The position numbers and the translations under genes are program-made. Source: Candidatus Cloacimonadota bacterium (GTDB lineage: Bacteria > Cloacimonadota > Cloacimonadia > JGIOTU-2). From it: a stretch of DNA of 64,000 nucleotides. The notes under the pieces are model-generated. The model did no database searches. It was given only the letters and a program-made list of their open reading frames with translations, and had not been told where the DNA came from. The DNA lies in the NCBI GenBank assembly GCA_030613025.1, contig JAUWMT010000009.1:1-64000 (forward strand), read 5' to 3'. This document shows positions 31,440 through 40,353 of the stretch, in pieces (within the stretch, counting starts at the first letter, position 1; the number at the start of each line of letters is the position of its first letter).

Positions 31440-33121
31440 TCATTCCTGCTTGTTAAAATATTGGATATTTGATTTACAAAATATTCTTCATCTTCTAAAT
31501 ATTTATTGGAAAGATTCTCAACAAAATCAATAAATTCAGAAGATTCAAGATTGAGATATTTTCTCACTCTCTTGTCTTTAAGTATTTCAAAGGTCTGATC
31601 AACTTTAAAAATTGCCCCATCAACTAGAACAGCAATTCTGTCACACAAGAAAGATGCATATAACAAATCATGAGTAATAATTAAAATTGTTTTTCCTTCC
31701 TCTTTTAATTTTCTTATAATCTTTGCTAATCGATTCTTTGTAAAAAAATCTAAACCAAATTCAGGTTCATCAAATAATAATATATCCTGTTTAATAGCAA
31801 TTATATCAGCAATTGAAAGAAGACGTTTTTCACCACCAGATAACGAATGTGGATGTTTATCTGAATATTTTAGTAGTTGCACCTTTTTCAATGCATTTTC
31901 AGCATATTTTTTGGGTTCGGAATATTTGAAAATTTTGGGACCAAACATCACTTCATTAAGAACTGTATTCTCAAAAATCATATCATTAGGATTTTGAGTA
32001 ATGTAACCTATTACTTTAGCACGATCTTCAACTTTCATTTTATTTATGACATTTCCATTAAAAAGGACTTCACCATTATCAGGTTTTAAAATACCCATAA
32101 GTAATTTAAAAATGGTAGATTTGCCACTACCATTTGGGCCCATAATACCAAATATTTCTTTTTTTTGTATTTTCAGCGATAAATCATTTAAAATCCTTTT
32201 ATCCTTATTATACGAGAAATTTATATTTTCAATTTCTATTATATGATTTCCCTGGTAAGAATTGTTATCATAAAAAGAATTATTTAATAATTTATTTTTT
32301 GAATGTGAAATTAATTTACTTAAATCATGCCATGAAAAAAAGTTATTATTCAATTTTGTGTCTAATTTAGCCTTTCGTATTATTTTATACTGCAAAGGAG
32401 TAGAAATAATCTTATCAATCTTCTCATTCCAGAGAGCATATATGGGAGAGCCATCAAATTCTATCTTTCCATTATTTAGAAGAGTTACTTTATCAGCATA
32501 TTTAGCTATTTCTTCAATAACATGACTGCATATTATAATAGTTTTTCCTTTCTTTTTTAAATTTATAATAATTTTTAGTAAGGAATCTGCAGATTTAAAA
32601 TCAACGAGTGAAAATGGTTCATCTAATAATATTATATCACAACCTGATATTAAAACTGCTGCAAGGGCTACTTTTTGTTGTTCACCATAAGAAAGTTCTT
32701 CTGGGCTGCGATATAAAAATTCCTCTCCCAAAATTTCAACAATTATTTCACGAGATTTATTATAACACTCATCATAAGGTTTTGCTTGATACATCAAACT
32801 GCTTGCTACTTCATCCCATACCGTTAATTGATGAAGTTGACTTGCAGGATCCTGCATTAAAATTCCGATTTTCGAACTTAATTCTCCAACATTTTTGTCA
32901 ATAATGCTTGCTTCATCAATGAGTATTTTACCTGTTAATTCACCTCCATACTCACTGTAAAAACCCCTTATAAGCATTAGTAAAGTTGATTTTCCACTGC
33001 CTGTTGGACCAGTTAATATAGAAATAGATTCTTCAGATATATGTAAATTTATATTTGATAAAATTAATTCTTTAGAATCTGGATACTTGTAATTGATGTT
33101 TTTTATTTCAATTTTTTTCAT
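31436..33121 (-). CDS. Fused double ABC ATPase of an ECF-type transporter (EcfA-EcfA')
   Basis: Two Walker A motifs (GPTGSGKSTLL, GPNGSGKSTIF), signatures LSYGEQQKVALA and LSGGEKRLLSIA, Walker B IILLDEPF and ILLFDEPEFGLD. Confidence 0.93.
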   Translation of the reverse strand: MKKIEIKNINYKYPDSKELILSNINLHISEESISILTGPTGSGKSTLLMLIRGFYSEYGGELTGKILIDEASIIDKNVGELSSKIGILMQDPASQLHQLTVWDEVASSLMYQAKPYDECYNKSREIIVEILGEEFLYRSPEELSYGEQQKVALAAVLISGCDIILLDEPFSLVDFKSADSLLKIIINLKKKGKTIIICSHVIEEIAKYADKVTLLNNGKIEFDGSPIYALWNEKIDKIISTPLQYKIIRKAKLDTKLNNNFFSWHDLSKLISHSKNKLLNNSFYDNNSYQGNHIIEIENINFSYNKDKRILNDLSLKIQKKEIFGIMGPNGSGKSTIFKLLMGILKPDNGEVLFNGNVINKMKVEDRAKVIGYITQNPNDMIFENTVLNEVMFGPKIFKYSEPKKYAENALKKVQLLKYSDKHPHSLSGGEKRLLSIADIIAIKQDILLFDEPEFGLDFFTKNRLAKIIRKLKEEGKTILIITHDLLYASFLCDRIAVLVDGAIFKVDQTFEILKDKRVRKYLNLESSEFIDFVENLSNKYLEDEEYFVNQISNILTSRNE

Positions 33122-35067
33122 TCATTTTTTAGTTCATCAATAGCCTTTTCCACATTTTGAATAAGAAATTTTAAATTTTTTGTAGTATATCTTTGTTTAA
33201 TTTTTTTAAGATTTGTATTATCAAGTTTATCAAAATCATTAAAAAGTATTTCTCTGTTCCTTGAAAAAATAAAATCTACGCTAACAGCCTTCATCTTATC
33301 TTCAATAATAGTCATGTAACCTATATTTACTTTTATTTTAAATTCATAATCATTAACTTTTAAAAACTTCCATACTCTTGAAAATTCACTAATTTTTTCT
33401 AGGTATTTTAAGAAAATATTTTTTTCTTCAATTCTATCTTCTTCATCTTTTTGATTTTCTATATTTTGATTATATCTATGTAATATATTAATTTCAATAC
33501 TATTTTTATCCCCATCAATATTTATCAGTTCAGGTTCTTTCGAATGTTTATAGTTATCTTCTTGTTCAATACTTGGTCTCCCCCAATCTTGAATATTATC
33601 ACAGAGAATTAATAAAAAAGTTAAAGGTCTTTTCTCAAAGTTACAAAAAGTCTTATGATTCTTTACCCTATTCTCTAGATACTTTTTTTCTCGTATCCCT
33701 AATCTTTTTTGAAACCTTTCTTCAACCTTTTGATCATAAAATTGATTGAAGTCCCGCCAAATATCCCAATCATGTATTGATATGGCGTTGAGTGCTGGTT
33801 TATAGTCAGATATATTTATTTTATTTTGTTTCAATTCAATCATTATAGCAAATGCACTTAAAAAACCATGATTTTTGGTCAATAACATTTTATGTAAAAG
33901 GATTTCTTTCTTTCTATTATTTTTAAAAGAATTCGAAATTAATTCATTTATGTAATCAATATAATCTTTTTCTACTATGATTCTTTCTAGATTCAAACTT
34001 GTTGGTGGAAATTTCATTTTTAGAACTTTTTTAAAATACTTTTCCATTAATGAGTCAAATCTCTGAATACAAAAACCAATATCATGCATTGCTGCCGTTA
34101 CAAACCATAGCTTTTCGATTTTCTTTTTTTTATCAATTTGTGTTAAAGTACCATTATGTTTAAATATATAATGAGTAAATTTATTATAAAATTTATCAAT
34201 AATTATTACACCAAGCAAAAAGACTTGGAATTGATGTATAAAATGACTTCTATATTTTGAAGTTAAAGAATCAAAGCCATAGTCCTTGAATATCATATTT
34301 TCAAAATCACTTATAAAATCAAATAAACTAGAAAAAATTTTAGGATTTCCAAATAACCTATTGGCACATTTTTCAAATGACTTTTTAAATATATCATTTA
34401 TATGGGCATTGCTTTGTGAGTATAATAAAAAGAAATTTTCTTCTTTTTCTAAATTATTATCTATTCTTTCAGTTCTTTGAATGTAGTTCTTATCAATATT
34501 TTCATTAAATTTTAAGAAATCAATCTTTTTTGATCCAAAAATACCATTATATTTTATATGTTCTATTTCTTTAAGCTTTATTAAAATATTATAAGATAAC
34601 ATTTCTTTTTCATATTTCTCTCTAAGTTTAATTAAATTTTTTATCTTATCAATTATATCTTTGACATGATTTAAAAGTTCTTCTTCTTTGGTAGTGTCTC
34701 CTTTTGGGAAAAATTGATCAATTATACTATCATTAAACAATTCAACTGCATTTTTTTCTTCCGGATATTGAGTTATAAGGACATTGATAATTGATGGATA
34801 TGTCATCCGAACATCTTTAAGAAAATTTGATCCTTGTTCTTCTCGTCTTTTTCCCTTAAGATGTTGATCCATAATTATCACATTAAAATAATCTTTCGAT
34901 AGATTATTTTTCAATTTTCCTATAGAGTCAACCGAAATATATCTTATATTTTCAGTAGATTTCCACTCTTCTAGCTTTGACAATAATATTGATAATATTT
35001 CTGGTTTTGCATCCAATCTTAATTCATCATCACAAAGTATAATTCCATATGGATATTTATCATACAT
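33118..35067 (-). CDS. Receiver-domain protein with C-terminal HD-type hydrolase-like domain
   Basis: N-terminal receiver: ILCDDE, VIIMDQHLKG (phospho-acceptor Asp), LITQ, FPKG; C-terminal HD-like residues SHFIHQFQVF, AAMHDIG, KNHGFLSA, ISIHDWD, ILCDNIQDWGRP. Confidence 0.75.
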   Translation of the reverse strand: MYDKYPYGIILCDDELRLDAKPEILSILLSKLEEWKSTENIRYISVDSIGKLKNNLSKDYFNVIIMDQHLKGKRREEQGSNFLKDVRMTYPSIINVLITQYPEEKNAVELFNDSIIDQFFPKGDTTKEEELLNHVKDIIDKIKNLIKLREKYEKEMLSYNILIKLKEIEHIKYNGIFGSKKIDFLKFNENIDKNYIQRTERIDNNLEKEENFFLLYSQSNAHINDIFKKSFEKCANRLFGNPKIFSSLFDFISDFENMIFKDYGFDSLTSKYRSHFIHQFQVFLLGVIIIDKFYNKFTHYIFKHNGTLTQIDKKKKIEKLWFVTAAMHDIGFCIQRFDSLMEKYFKKVLKMKFPPTSLNLERIIVEKDYIDYINELISNSFKNNRKKEILLHKMLLTKNHGFLSAFAIMIELKQNKINISDYKPALNAISIHDWDIWRDFNQFYDQKVEERFQKRLGIREKKYLENRVKNHKTFCNFEKRPLTFLLILCDNIQDWGRPSIEQEDNYKHSKEPELINIDGDKNSIEINILHRYNQNIENQKDEEDRIEEKNIFLKYLEKISEFSRVWKFLKVNDYEFKIKVNIGYMTIIEDKMKAVSVDFIFSRNREILFNDFDKLDNTNLKKIKQRYTTKNLKFLIQNVEKAIDELKNE

Positions 35068-35069
35068 TA

Positions 35070-36485
35070 TTACCCTCCTTTAGGGATTATATCATTAAAC
35101 TCAATTTCAAAGATTGAACCTTCTTTTTTGTTTTTTCTAAAAATAAATTCAATATCGGCTCCATAAACACCAACCTGTAATAATTTAACTTTTACATCTG
35201 GAAGGCCATTTCCTGGGGATCCTTTTGTTGAAAATTTTTTTTCCCAAATTTTATGGACAATATTTTCAGAAATCCCACCCCCATAATCTTCTATAGTTAA
35301 TAACAAGTTTGATCTTTTATTTCTTTCCAATATAAAATCCAAGATTATTATTTTTTTATCTTTTTCTGATGAATAAGATTCATATGCATTCTTAAATAAT
35401 TCATTAAATACATGTTTTATACTATCCTCTGACATTTCAATTAAATCATCATAATATTTCTTTGCTTCTGTAAAATTATTGGTTTCAAATATTACATCCT
35501 TGTATTGATTTTCAAAATTTTCAATACTTTTTGTAATTATACTAAAAAGTGAAATTTTCTTTTTTATTACCGATGTTTCATAAAGTGAATCTTTAATAAA
35601 ATTTATCTCATTAATCTCATTGAGCAAGTTCGATCCTATTCTATCTTCATTAATATCATTTAGTATAATTTTTAAATGTTTATTTATTCTATCTGCTTTA
35701 TTTTTATATTTATAATTAGCTAAATCTAAATAGTCGTCGTAATCTTTAACTGTAGTGAAAAGATTCTTGGCAACAGGATATAAAGATAATTGAGTACAAA
35801 TTTGTTCAATTTTAATTATCTCCTCAATAATTATTTTATTATTTAAAGATCCTATTTCTTTAAAAATAAAACCGATAATCCAAAATTCATTCATTACTTT
35901 CTTGCCAGTGGATTTTTCAATATTTTCTATACCAAATGTATTTAAAAAGCTGAAATAAATAGGAAACCATAAAGTATAATAGCCTAATTTATACTTAGAT
36001 TTTTTTAGTGTCCTGGAACTTTTAATTGTTTTAAGATATGCATGTTCAAATATTTTTTCAAAATAAATCATTTTTTTTAAGATTTTGAACTTTTTCGAAT
36101 TTTCATCAAAATGCCACGCCTTTTTTTCTTCCTCTGAATAGAAAACTAATAGAGGTTTCCTGTTAGTTCTCATAAAATCAAGCTGAGTATTTGATTTGGC
36201 TGTTTGGTCATATTTTAGATTAAATAAATATATTATAGCCTCTTTTTTTAACTTACCTAAATCTTTATAGACATTTTGAGAATTGCATATTAATTCAATT
36301 TTATTAGAATCATAATTATGTTTAAATACAAAACCATACGAACTCCTAAAAATATCAGAACCGATGTTGATTATTTCATCAATTAAATGTTGAAAAATTT
36401 TTTCTGGTTCACTGGCATTATAAATTTCAGAACATATTTCTAATATTAGTTGGTCATACTTCTGTAATTTATCATTTTCTTTCAT
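35070..36485 (-). CDS. Histidine-kinase-like protein (GHKL/HATPase_c domain) with GAF-like N-terminal region
   Basis: N box NELFKNAYESY, G1 IEDYGGGI, F box KIWEKKFSTKG, G2 GSPGNGL; no obvious canonical H-box. Confidence 0.78.
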   Translation of the reverse strand: MKENDKLQKYDQLILEICSEIYNASEPEKIFQHLIDEIINIGSDIFRSSYGFVFKHNYDSNKIELICNSQNVYKDLGKLKKEAIIYLFNLKYDQTAKSNTQLDFMRTNRKPLLVFYSEEEKKAWHFDENSKKFKILKKMIYFEKIFEHAYLKTIKSSRTLKKSKYKLGYYTLWFPIYFSFLNTFGIENIEKSTGKKVMNEFWIIGFIFKEIGSLNNKIIIEEIIKIEQICTQLSLYPVAKNLFTTVKDYDDYLDLANYKYKNKADRINKHLKIILNDINEDRIGSNLLNEINEINFIKDSLYETSVIKKKISLFSIITKSIENFENQYKDVIFETNNFTEAKKYYDDLIEMSEDSIKHVFNELFKNAYESYSSEKDKKIIILDFILERNKRSNLLLTIEDYGGGISENIVHKIWEKKFSTKGSPGNGLPDVKVKLLQVGVYGADIEFIFRKNKKEGSIFEIEFNDIIPKGG

Positions 36486-36488
36486 TAT

Positions 36489-37880
36489 TTAATTCAAAAT
36501 CCGAAAAATATTTTTATAAAACTTCCTATACATGAAAAAATATTCTGGTTTTTTTATAATATTTTTAACTACTCTTATTAAATAGTAAGGGCTTGTATAG
36601 AAGTTTTTTTCAAATTTTCTTCTCATTTTATAATAATCACATTGTGGCAAAGGTGTTTTTAAAACCGTCCTTGTGCAATCATATTGTCTAAAGTCATCGG
36701 TATTGATTAGATTATCTTTTTTACATTGATTGTAAAATGGGGTTCCCGGAAAAGGTGTGATAAAAGCTAAATAGATATAATCTACCTTAAGTTTTTTTAA
36801 TTTCTTTAACCCAGAATTTAACTCTTCAAAAGTTTCCCATGGATAACCGATCATGTAAGTTCCCCATGTAATCATCCCTTCTTCATTCATAATCTTTACT
36901 GCATCTTTAATATCGTTTGTGGTAATTTTTTTTGCTATTTTCTTTAAAGTCTCATCATTCATTGACTCAATACCTACCATTGGACCAGTACATCCAGCTT
37001 CCTTCATCCTTTTTAATAAATTATGTTCAATGTCAGTTATTTTTGAGAAACATGTCCAGGATATTGATATTTTTCTTCTTATAATTTCGTCACAAATTTC
37101 GTAGATTCGATTTTTATCTTTCATAAAATCTTCATCTGCAAAAAAAATATCGTTAATCTTATAATCATTTATAAGATGTTCCATTTCATCAACTACATTT
37201 TTTGCAGAACGTGCAAACCAATCACCTTTCCAGGTTACTACTGATGAACAAAAAGTACAACTATATCTACATCCTCTTGCTGAATGTATAGTTGCTAAAT
37301 TGTTTCTATTATAAGGATACTTAAGCCCATATCCTTTATATTTTTTCATAGGTAAGTTGCTTCGGTCAGGAAAAGGTAAACTATCCAGATTTTTTATCCT
37401 TGGTCTTGATGGGGTAATAATAACCTTATTATTTTTAAGGAAACTTATTCCTTTAATTTTTTCAAAGTCATTATTTTTTTCTTGGAGAAAATTAATAAGT
37501 TCCAGAGTTGTCTTTTCCCCTTCTCCAATCACAGCAAAATCAATAACCTTTTCTTTAACGATTTCTGGTACACCAGATGCGTGTGAACCTCCAAAAATAA
37601 TTGGGATATTTTTATTTTCCTGCTTTATTCTTTCCGCAAGCAATATTCCATCTGGATAATTATATGTCATTGTTGAAAACCCAACGATGTCTGGCTGAAA
37701 TGATTTTACTTCATTCAATACTTGATTATCAGATTTGTCAAACTGGTCTATTACTCGTGTAAAATGACCATTTTTTCTAAGAAAAGCTGATATATAACAA
37801 GCACCAAGTGGTTCTTTCCGGACTCGAGCAACTTGTTGATCTTCTTTACCTGTGGAAGGTGATATTAATAAGACTTTCAT
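36489..37880 (-). CDS. B12-binding-domain radical SAM protein (BchE/cyclase-like class)
   Basis: N-terminal cobalamin-binding-like fold (PDIVGFSTMTYNYPDGILLAERIK...IPIIFGGSHASGVPE); CRYSCTFC (CxxxCxxC) cluster motif; MVGIESMNDETLKKI. Confidence 0.9.
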   Translation of the reverse strand: MKVLLISPSTGKEDQQVARVRKEPLGACYISAFLRKNGHFTRVIDQFDKSDNQVLNEVKSFQPDIVGFSTMTYNYPDGILLAERIKQENKNIPIIFGGSHASGVPEIVKEKVIDFAVIGEGEKTTLELINFLQEKNNDFEKIKGISFLKNNKVIITPSRPRIKNLDSLPFPDRSNLPMKKYKGYGLKYPYNRNNLATIHSARGCRYSCTFCSSVVTWKGDWFARSAKNVVDEMEHLINDYKINDIFFADEDFMKDKNRIYEICDEIIRRKISISWTCFSKITDIEHNLLKRMKEAGCTGPMVGIESMNDETLKKIAKKITTNDIKDAVKIMNEEGMITWGTYMIGYPWETFEELNSGLKKLKKLKVDYIYLAFITPFPGTPFYNQCKKDNLINTDDFRQYDCTRTVLKTPLPQCDYYKMRRKFEKNFYTSPYYLIRVVKNIIKKPEYFFMYRKFYKNIFRILN

Positions 37881-37890
37881 ATTTTGTTAA

Positions 37891-38439
37891 TTAGTGTTGT
37901 ATTCGTTTAATTAAGGCAGTATTTTCAATCTTTTTATATACATAAAGCCCTAACCATCCGCCAAAAATTGCCAAAATAAAAACTACAACACAGCTTAATA
38001 TAACCAGTCTTAATACTGCATTAATACCAGGCATTTTAAATAATACTCCTAAGCTGAAAAATAGTATTGTTATAGTTAGTTGACCAAATGCACCAGTAAA
38101 TAAAGCTGCTAAGGTTATTTTCTTTCTCAATATCCAAAATACAATATCTGCGATAAAACCACCTCCAGTTGCAATTATTATCTTTGGTAAAAAACCTGGT
38201 GTTCCAATAACAGGAAAAGGTAAGGCCATTATACTATAGATCAAGACCATAAAAGTCGCAGCTCCAAATTTTCTCATAATCAAATTACTTAATGTCATAC
38301 ACATAGCACCTAAAATACCCATTAGAAGTGCTGCTCCACCAGTGATACCAGTCAAAATTTGTACTCCACTTCCCAACAAACCAAAAATTAAGTAAATTAC
38401 ACTTAAACTTACCAATACTATCAGTTTAGTAAAATTCAT
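37891..38439 (-). CDS. Integral membrane protein, probable ECF transporter substrate-binding (S) component
   Basis: 182 aa, about five or six hydrophobic segments, first gene of a co-directional operon containing EcfA and EcfT; S-component-like size and topology. Confidence 0.65.
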   Translation of the reverse strand: MNFTKLIVLVSLSVIYLIFGLLGSGVQILTGITGGAALLMGILGAMCMTLSNLIMRKFGAATFMVLIYSIMALPFPVIGTPGFLPKIIIATGGGFIADIVFWILRKKITLAALFTGAFGQLTITILFFSLGVLFKMPGINAVLRLVILSCVVVFILAIFGGWLGLYVYKKIENTALIKRIQH

Positions 38440-38882
38440 TTTACTACCTCCGTTATTAAAACAAAATTATTTTTTTAGTTCTTTTTCTACAAAAATAAAT
38501 TTATTTGTCCACAAAATACGAGTTTTATTTATTTTTAAAAGAACCAAAACTTTTTCTTGAAACTAAAATATGAAATACAATTTACCGAAAATGTGGAAAA
38601 TTATTAACTAAAAATAATAAAAAATAATTTTCATGATTCCAGTTTATTTTTATTTTCACTATCGTATGTATTCCCGAATAAGTTAGACCTTTTCTTTTAT
38701 TAAGATATTATTCATTACTCAACTCCAGTTCATCAAAAGGCTCTTAATTTTATTTAAGGTATTTTTCGTATAAATTTTTATAATCTGTCAATAAGTTTGC
38801 GGAAATAAATGGGTTAAGATATAAAATAAATTAAATGCGGTCATTTGAGGGCTGATGATTATGCATGGGGTTTTGTAGAAAA

Positions 38883-39335
38883 TCAAAAATTATACCTCAA
38901 TGACATTCCTAAACCCTCAAATTCCAGATCTAACTTTTTCTTTTTCTCATTAAAATTAAACAACTTTGCATCTACATATGCATCGAGCACAGCAAGTAGC
39001 TTCACTGTCGCCCACCACCAGAGCATATTCTGCCTCTGTTGATAGTAGTAATTGTACTCATTATAATATGCCTGGCTGTGTGTCTGCTCATACAATGAAT
39101 AAGCGTCATTCATCTCGATATGATATTGAATAGCTGTTCCAAGAAGCAGCGACTCTGCCAGAATATCTATGCCCGCTTTCACATACTGCTTGTTATATAT
39201 CTGCCCACCACCCGGTATTATCGACCAGAGTAATGCCTTTGTGGAGCTGCGTCCGGTATTAAAGGGTTTTTCTTCCGCAAGAAGATTTGTGAAGAGTAGA
39301 ATAATTATGAATGTCGTAAGACAGATTTTTTTCAT
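38883..39335 (-). CDS. DUF5683-like small membrane/periplasmic protein
   Basis: STKALLWSIIPGGGQIYNKQYVKAG motif; signal peptide. Confidence 0.75.
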   Translation of the reverse strand: MKKICLTTFIIILLFTNLLAEEKPFNTGRSSTKALLWSIIPGGGQIYNKQYVKAGIDILAESLLLGTAIQYHIEMNDAYSLYEQTHSQAYYNEYNYYYQQRQNMLWWWATVKLLAVLDAYVDAKLFNFNEKKKKLDLEFEGLGMSLRYNF

Positions 39336-40219
39336 TGTCCTTCACTTTCTGCTATTTTGACATGCGTCGGTCTCAGGTGAAGTATAAATCCGCAAAGTGT
39401 GGGAATGAGTATGTTGATTGCAAAGAGAAGCAATGACGCACTTGCTGCCTGCCCCGGACTCATAAAAAGCTGCTTAAAGAAATACACAGAAGCAAGCTCC
39501 CGCAATCCAAGTCCGCTAAACGTGATTGGGACGGCATTCACCAGCATCACAATGGAAATAAAGAAGAATGAACTGAAGATGTTCACCTGTCGGAAAGCAT
39601 TCAGGATCAGATAAAATTGGAAGATATACACAAAAACAAAAAGAAGAGAGATCAGGAATATCTTAGCTGTGTGTACTTTTTTTAATATAGTTGTAAACTT
39701 CATAAAGTATGGAAGATGCTGTAGGATATTTTGTGAGAAGAACATGAGAAACAGAACAGCGACCACTGCGATCAAATAATAAAAACTCTGGTAAAAGCTA
39801 AGAGAAATGAGTCCAAAGAGCATAAGAGAGCAAAAGGCAAAGAATTTCTCGTAAAATGCAAGTACGACCATCTCATCCTTTTTAGAGTTCGTAATATGAA
39901 AAGCTCTGCCAATCTCGCCGAGACGTGCAGGTGTGAAGATGCTGTAGGAAAAGCTGTAGAGGATCGAAGTGAAGATCTCTTTATTGGAAACTTTTTCTTT
40001 GCTTAAAGTTACGAGAAATTTCCACCGTATTGATTGCAGGAATAGGTTTAGAGGTAAAAGTAGGAATGCGAGAAGCACCCAAAGCATATCTGCATCCCGA
40101 AGTGCACCAAGTATTTGCTGTGGCTTTATTATAAAGAAAAGAAATATCAGGAAGAGAATACTGATAGCGATCTTAAAAATGAGTGTAGATTTCTTTTTTA
40201 GCATAATGAAATAGCACAC
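39332..40219 (-). CDS. Lysylphosphatidylglycerol synthase TM region / UPF0104 flippase-like membrane protein
   Basis: Multi-TM; SIRWKFLVTLSK, FTPARLGEIGRAFHI, VNAVPITFSGLGLRELASVYFF. Confidence 0.85.
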   Translation of the reverse strand: MCYFIMLKKKSTLIFKIAISILFLIFLFFIIKPQQILGALRDADMLWVLLAFLLLPLNLFLQSIRWKFLVTLSKEKVSNKEIFTSILYSFSYSIFTPARLGEIGRAFHITNSKKDEMVVLAFYEKFFAFCSLMLFGLISLSFYQSFYYLIAVVAVLFLMFFSQNILQHLPYFMKFTTILKKVHTAKIFLISLLFVFVYIFQFYLILNAFRQVNIFSSFFFISIVMLVNAVPITFSGLGLRELASVYFFKQLFMSPGQAASASLLLFAINILIPTLCGFILHLRPTHVKIAESEGQ

Positions 40220-40325
40220 GGATTTTCACGGATTTGCACAGATGAATATTTAATATTATTTATTTTCATTTTCATTCTTTTCTTAATCAGCGTGAATCCG
40301 TCTTATCAGCGACAATCTGTGTTCT
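40215..40325. repeat. Intergenic imperfect inverted-repeat element
   Basis: Left end CACACGGATTTTCACGGATTTGCACAGAT; right end AATCAGCGTGAATCCGTcttatcagcgacAATCTGTG carries the same words inverted. Confidence 0.55.
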
Positions 40326-40353
40326 ATTCTTTTGAGTTCCATTCTTCTATGTT

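Noticed and set aside
38440-38880. Riboswitch or promoter upstream of the ECF operon
   Set aside because: AT-rich with a TTGACA-like word on the minus strand (38786-38791) but no properly spaced -10 element and no recognisable riboswitch core; needs Infernal/Rfam.
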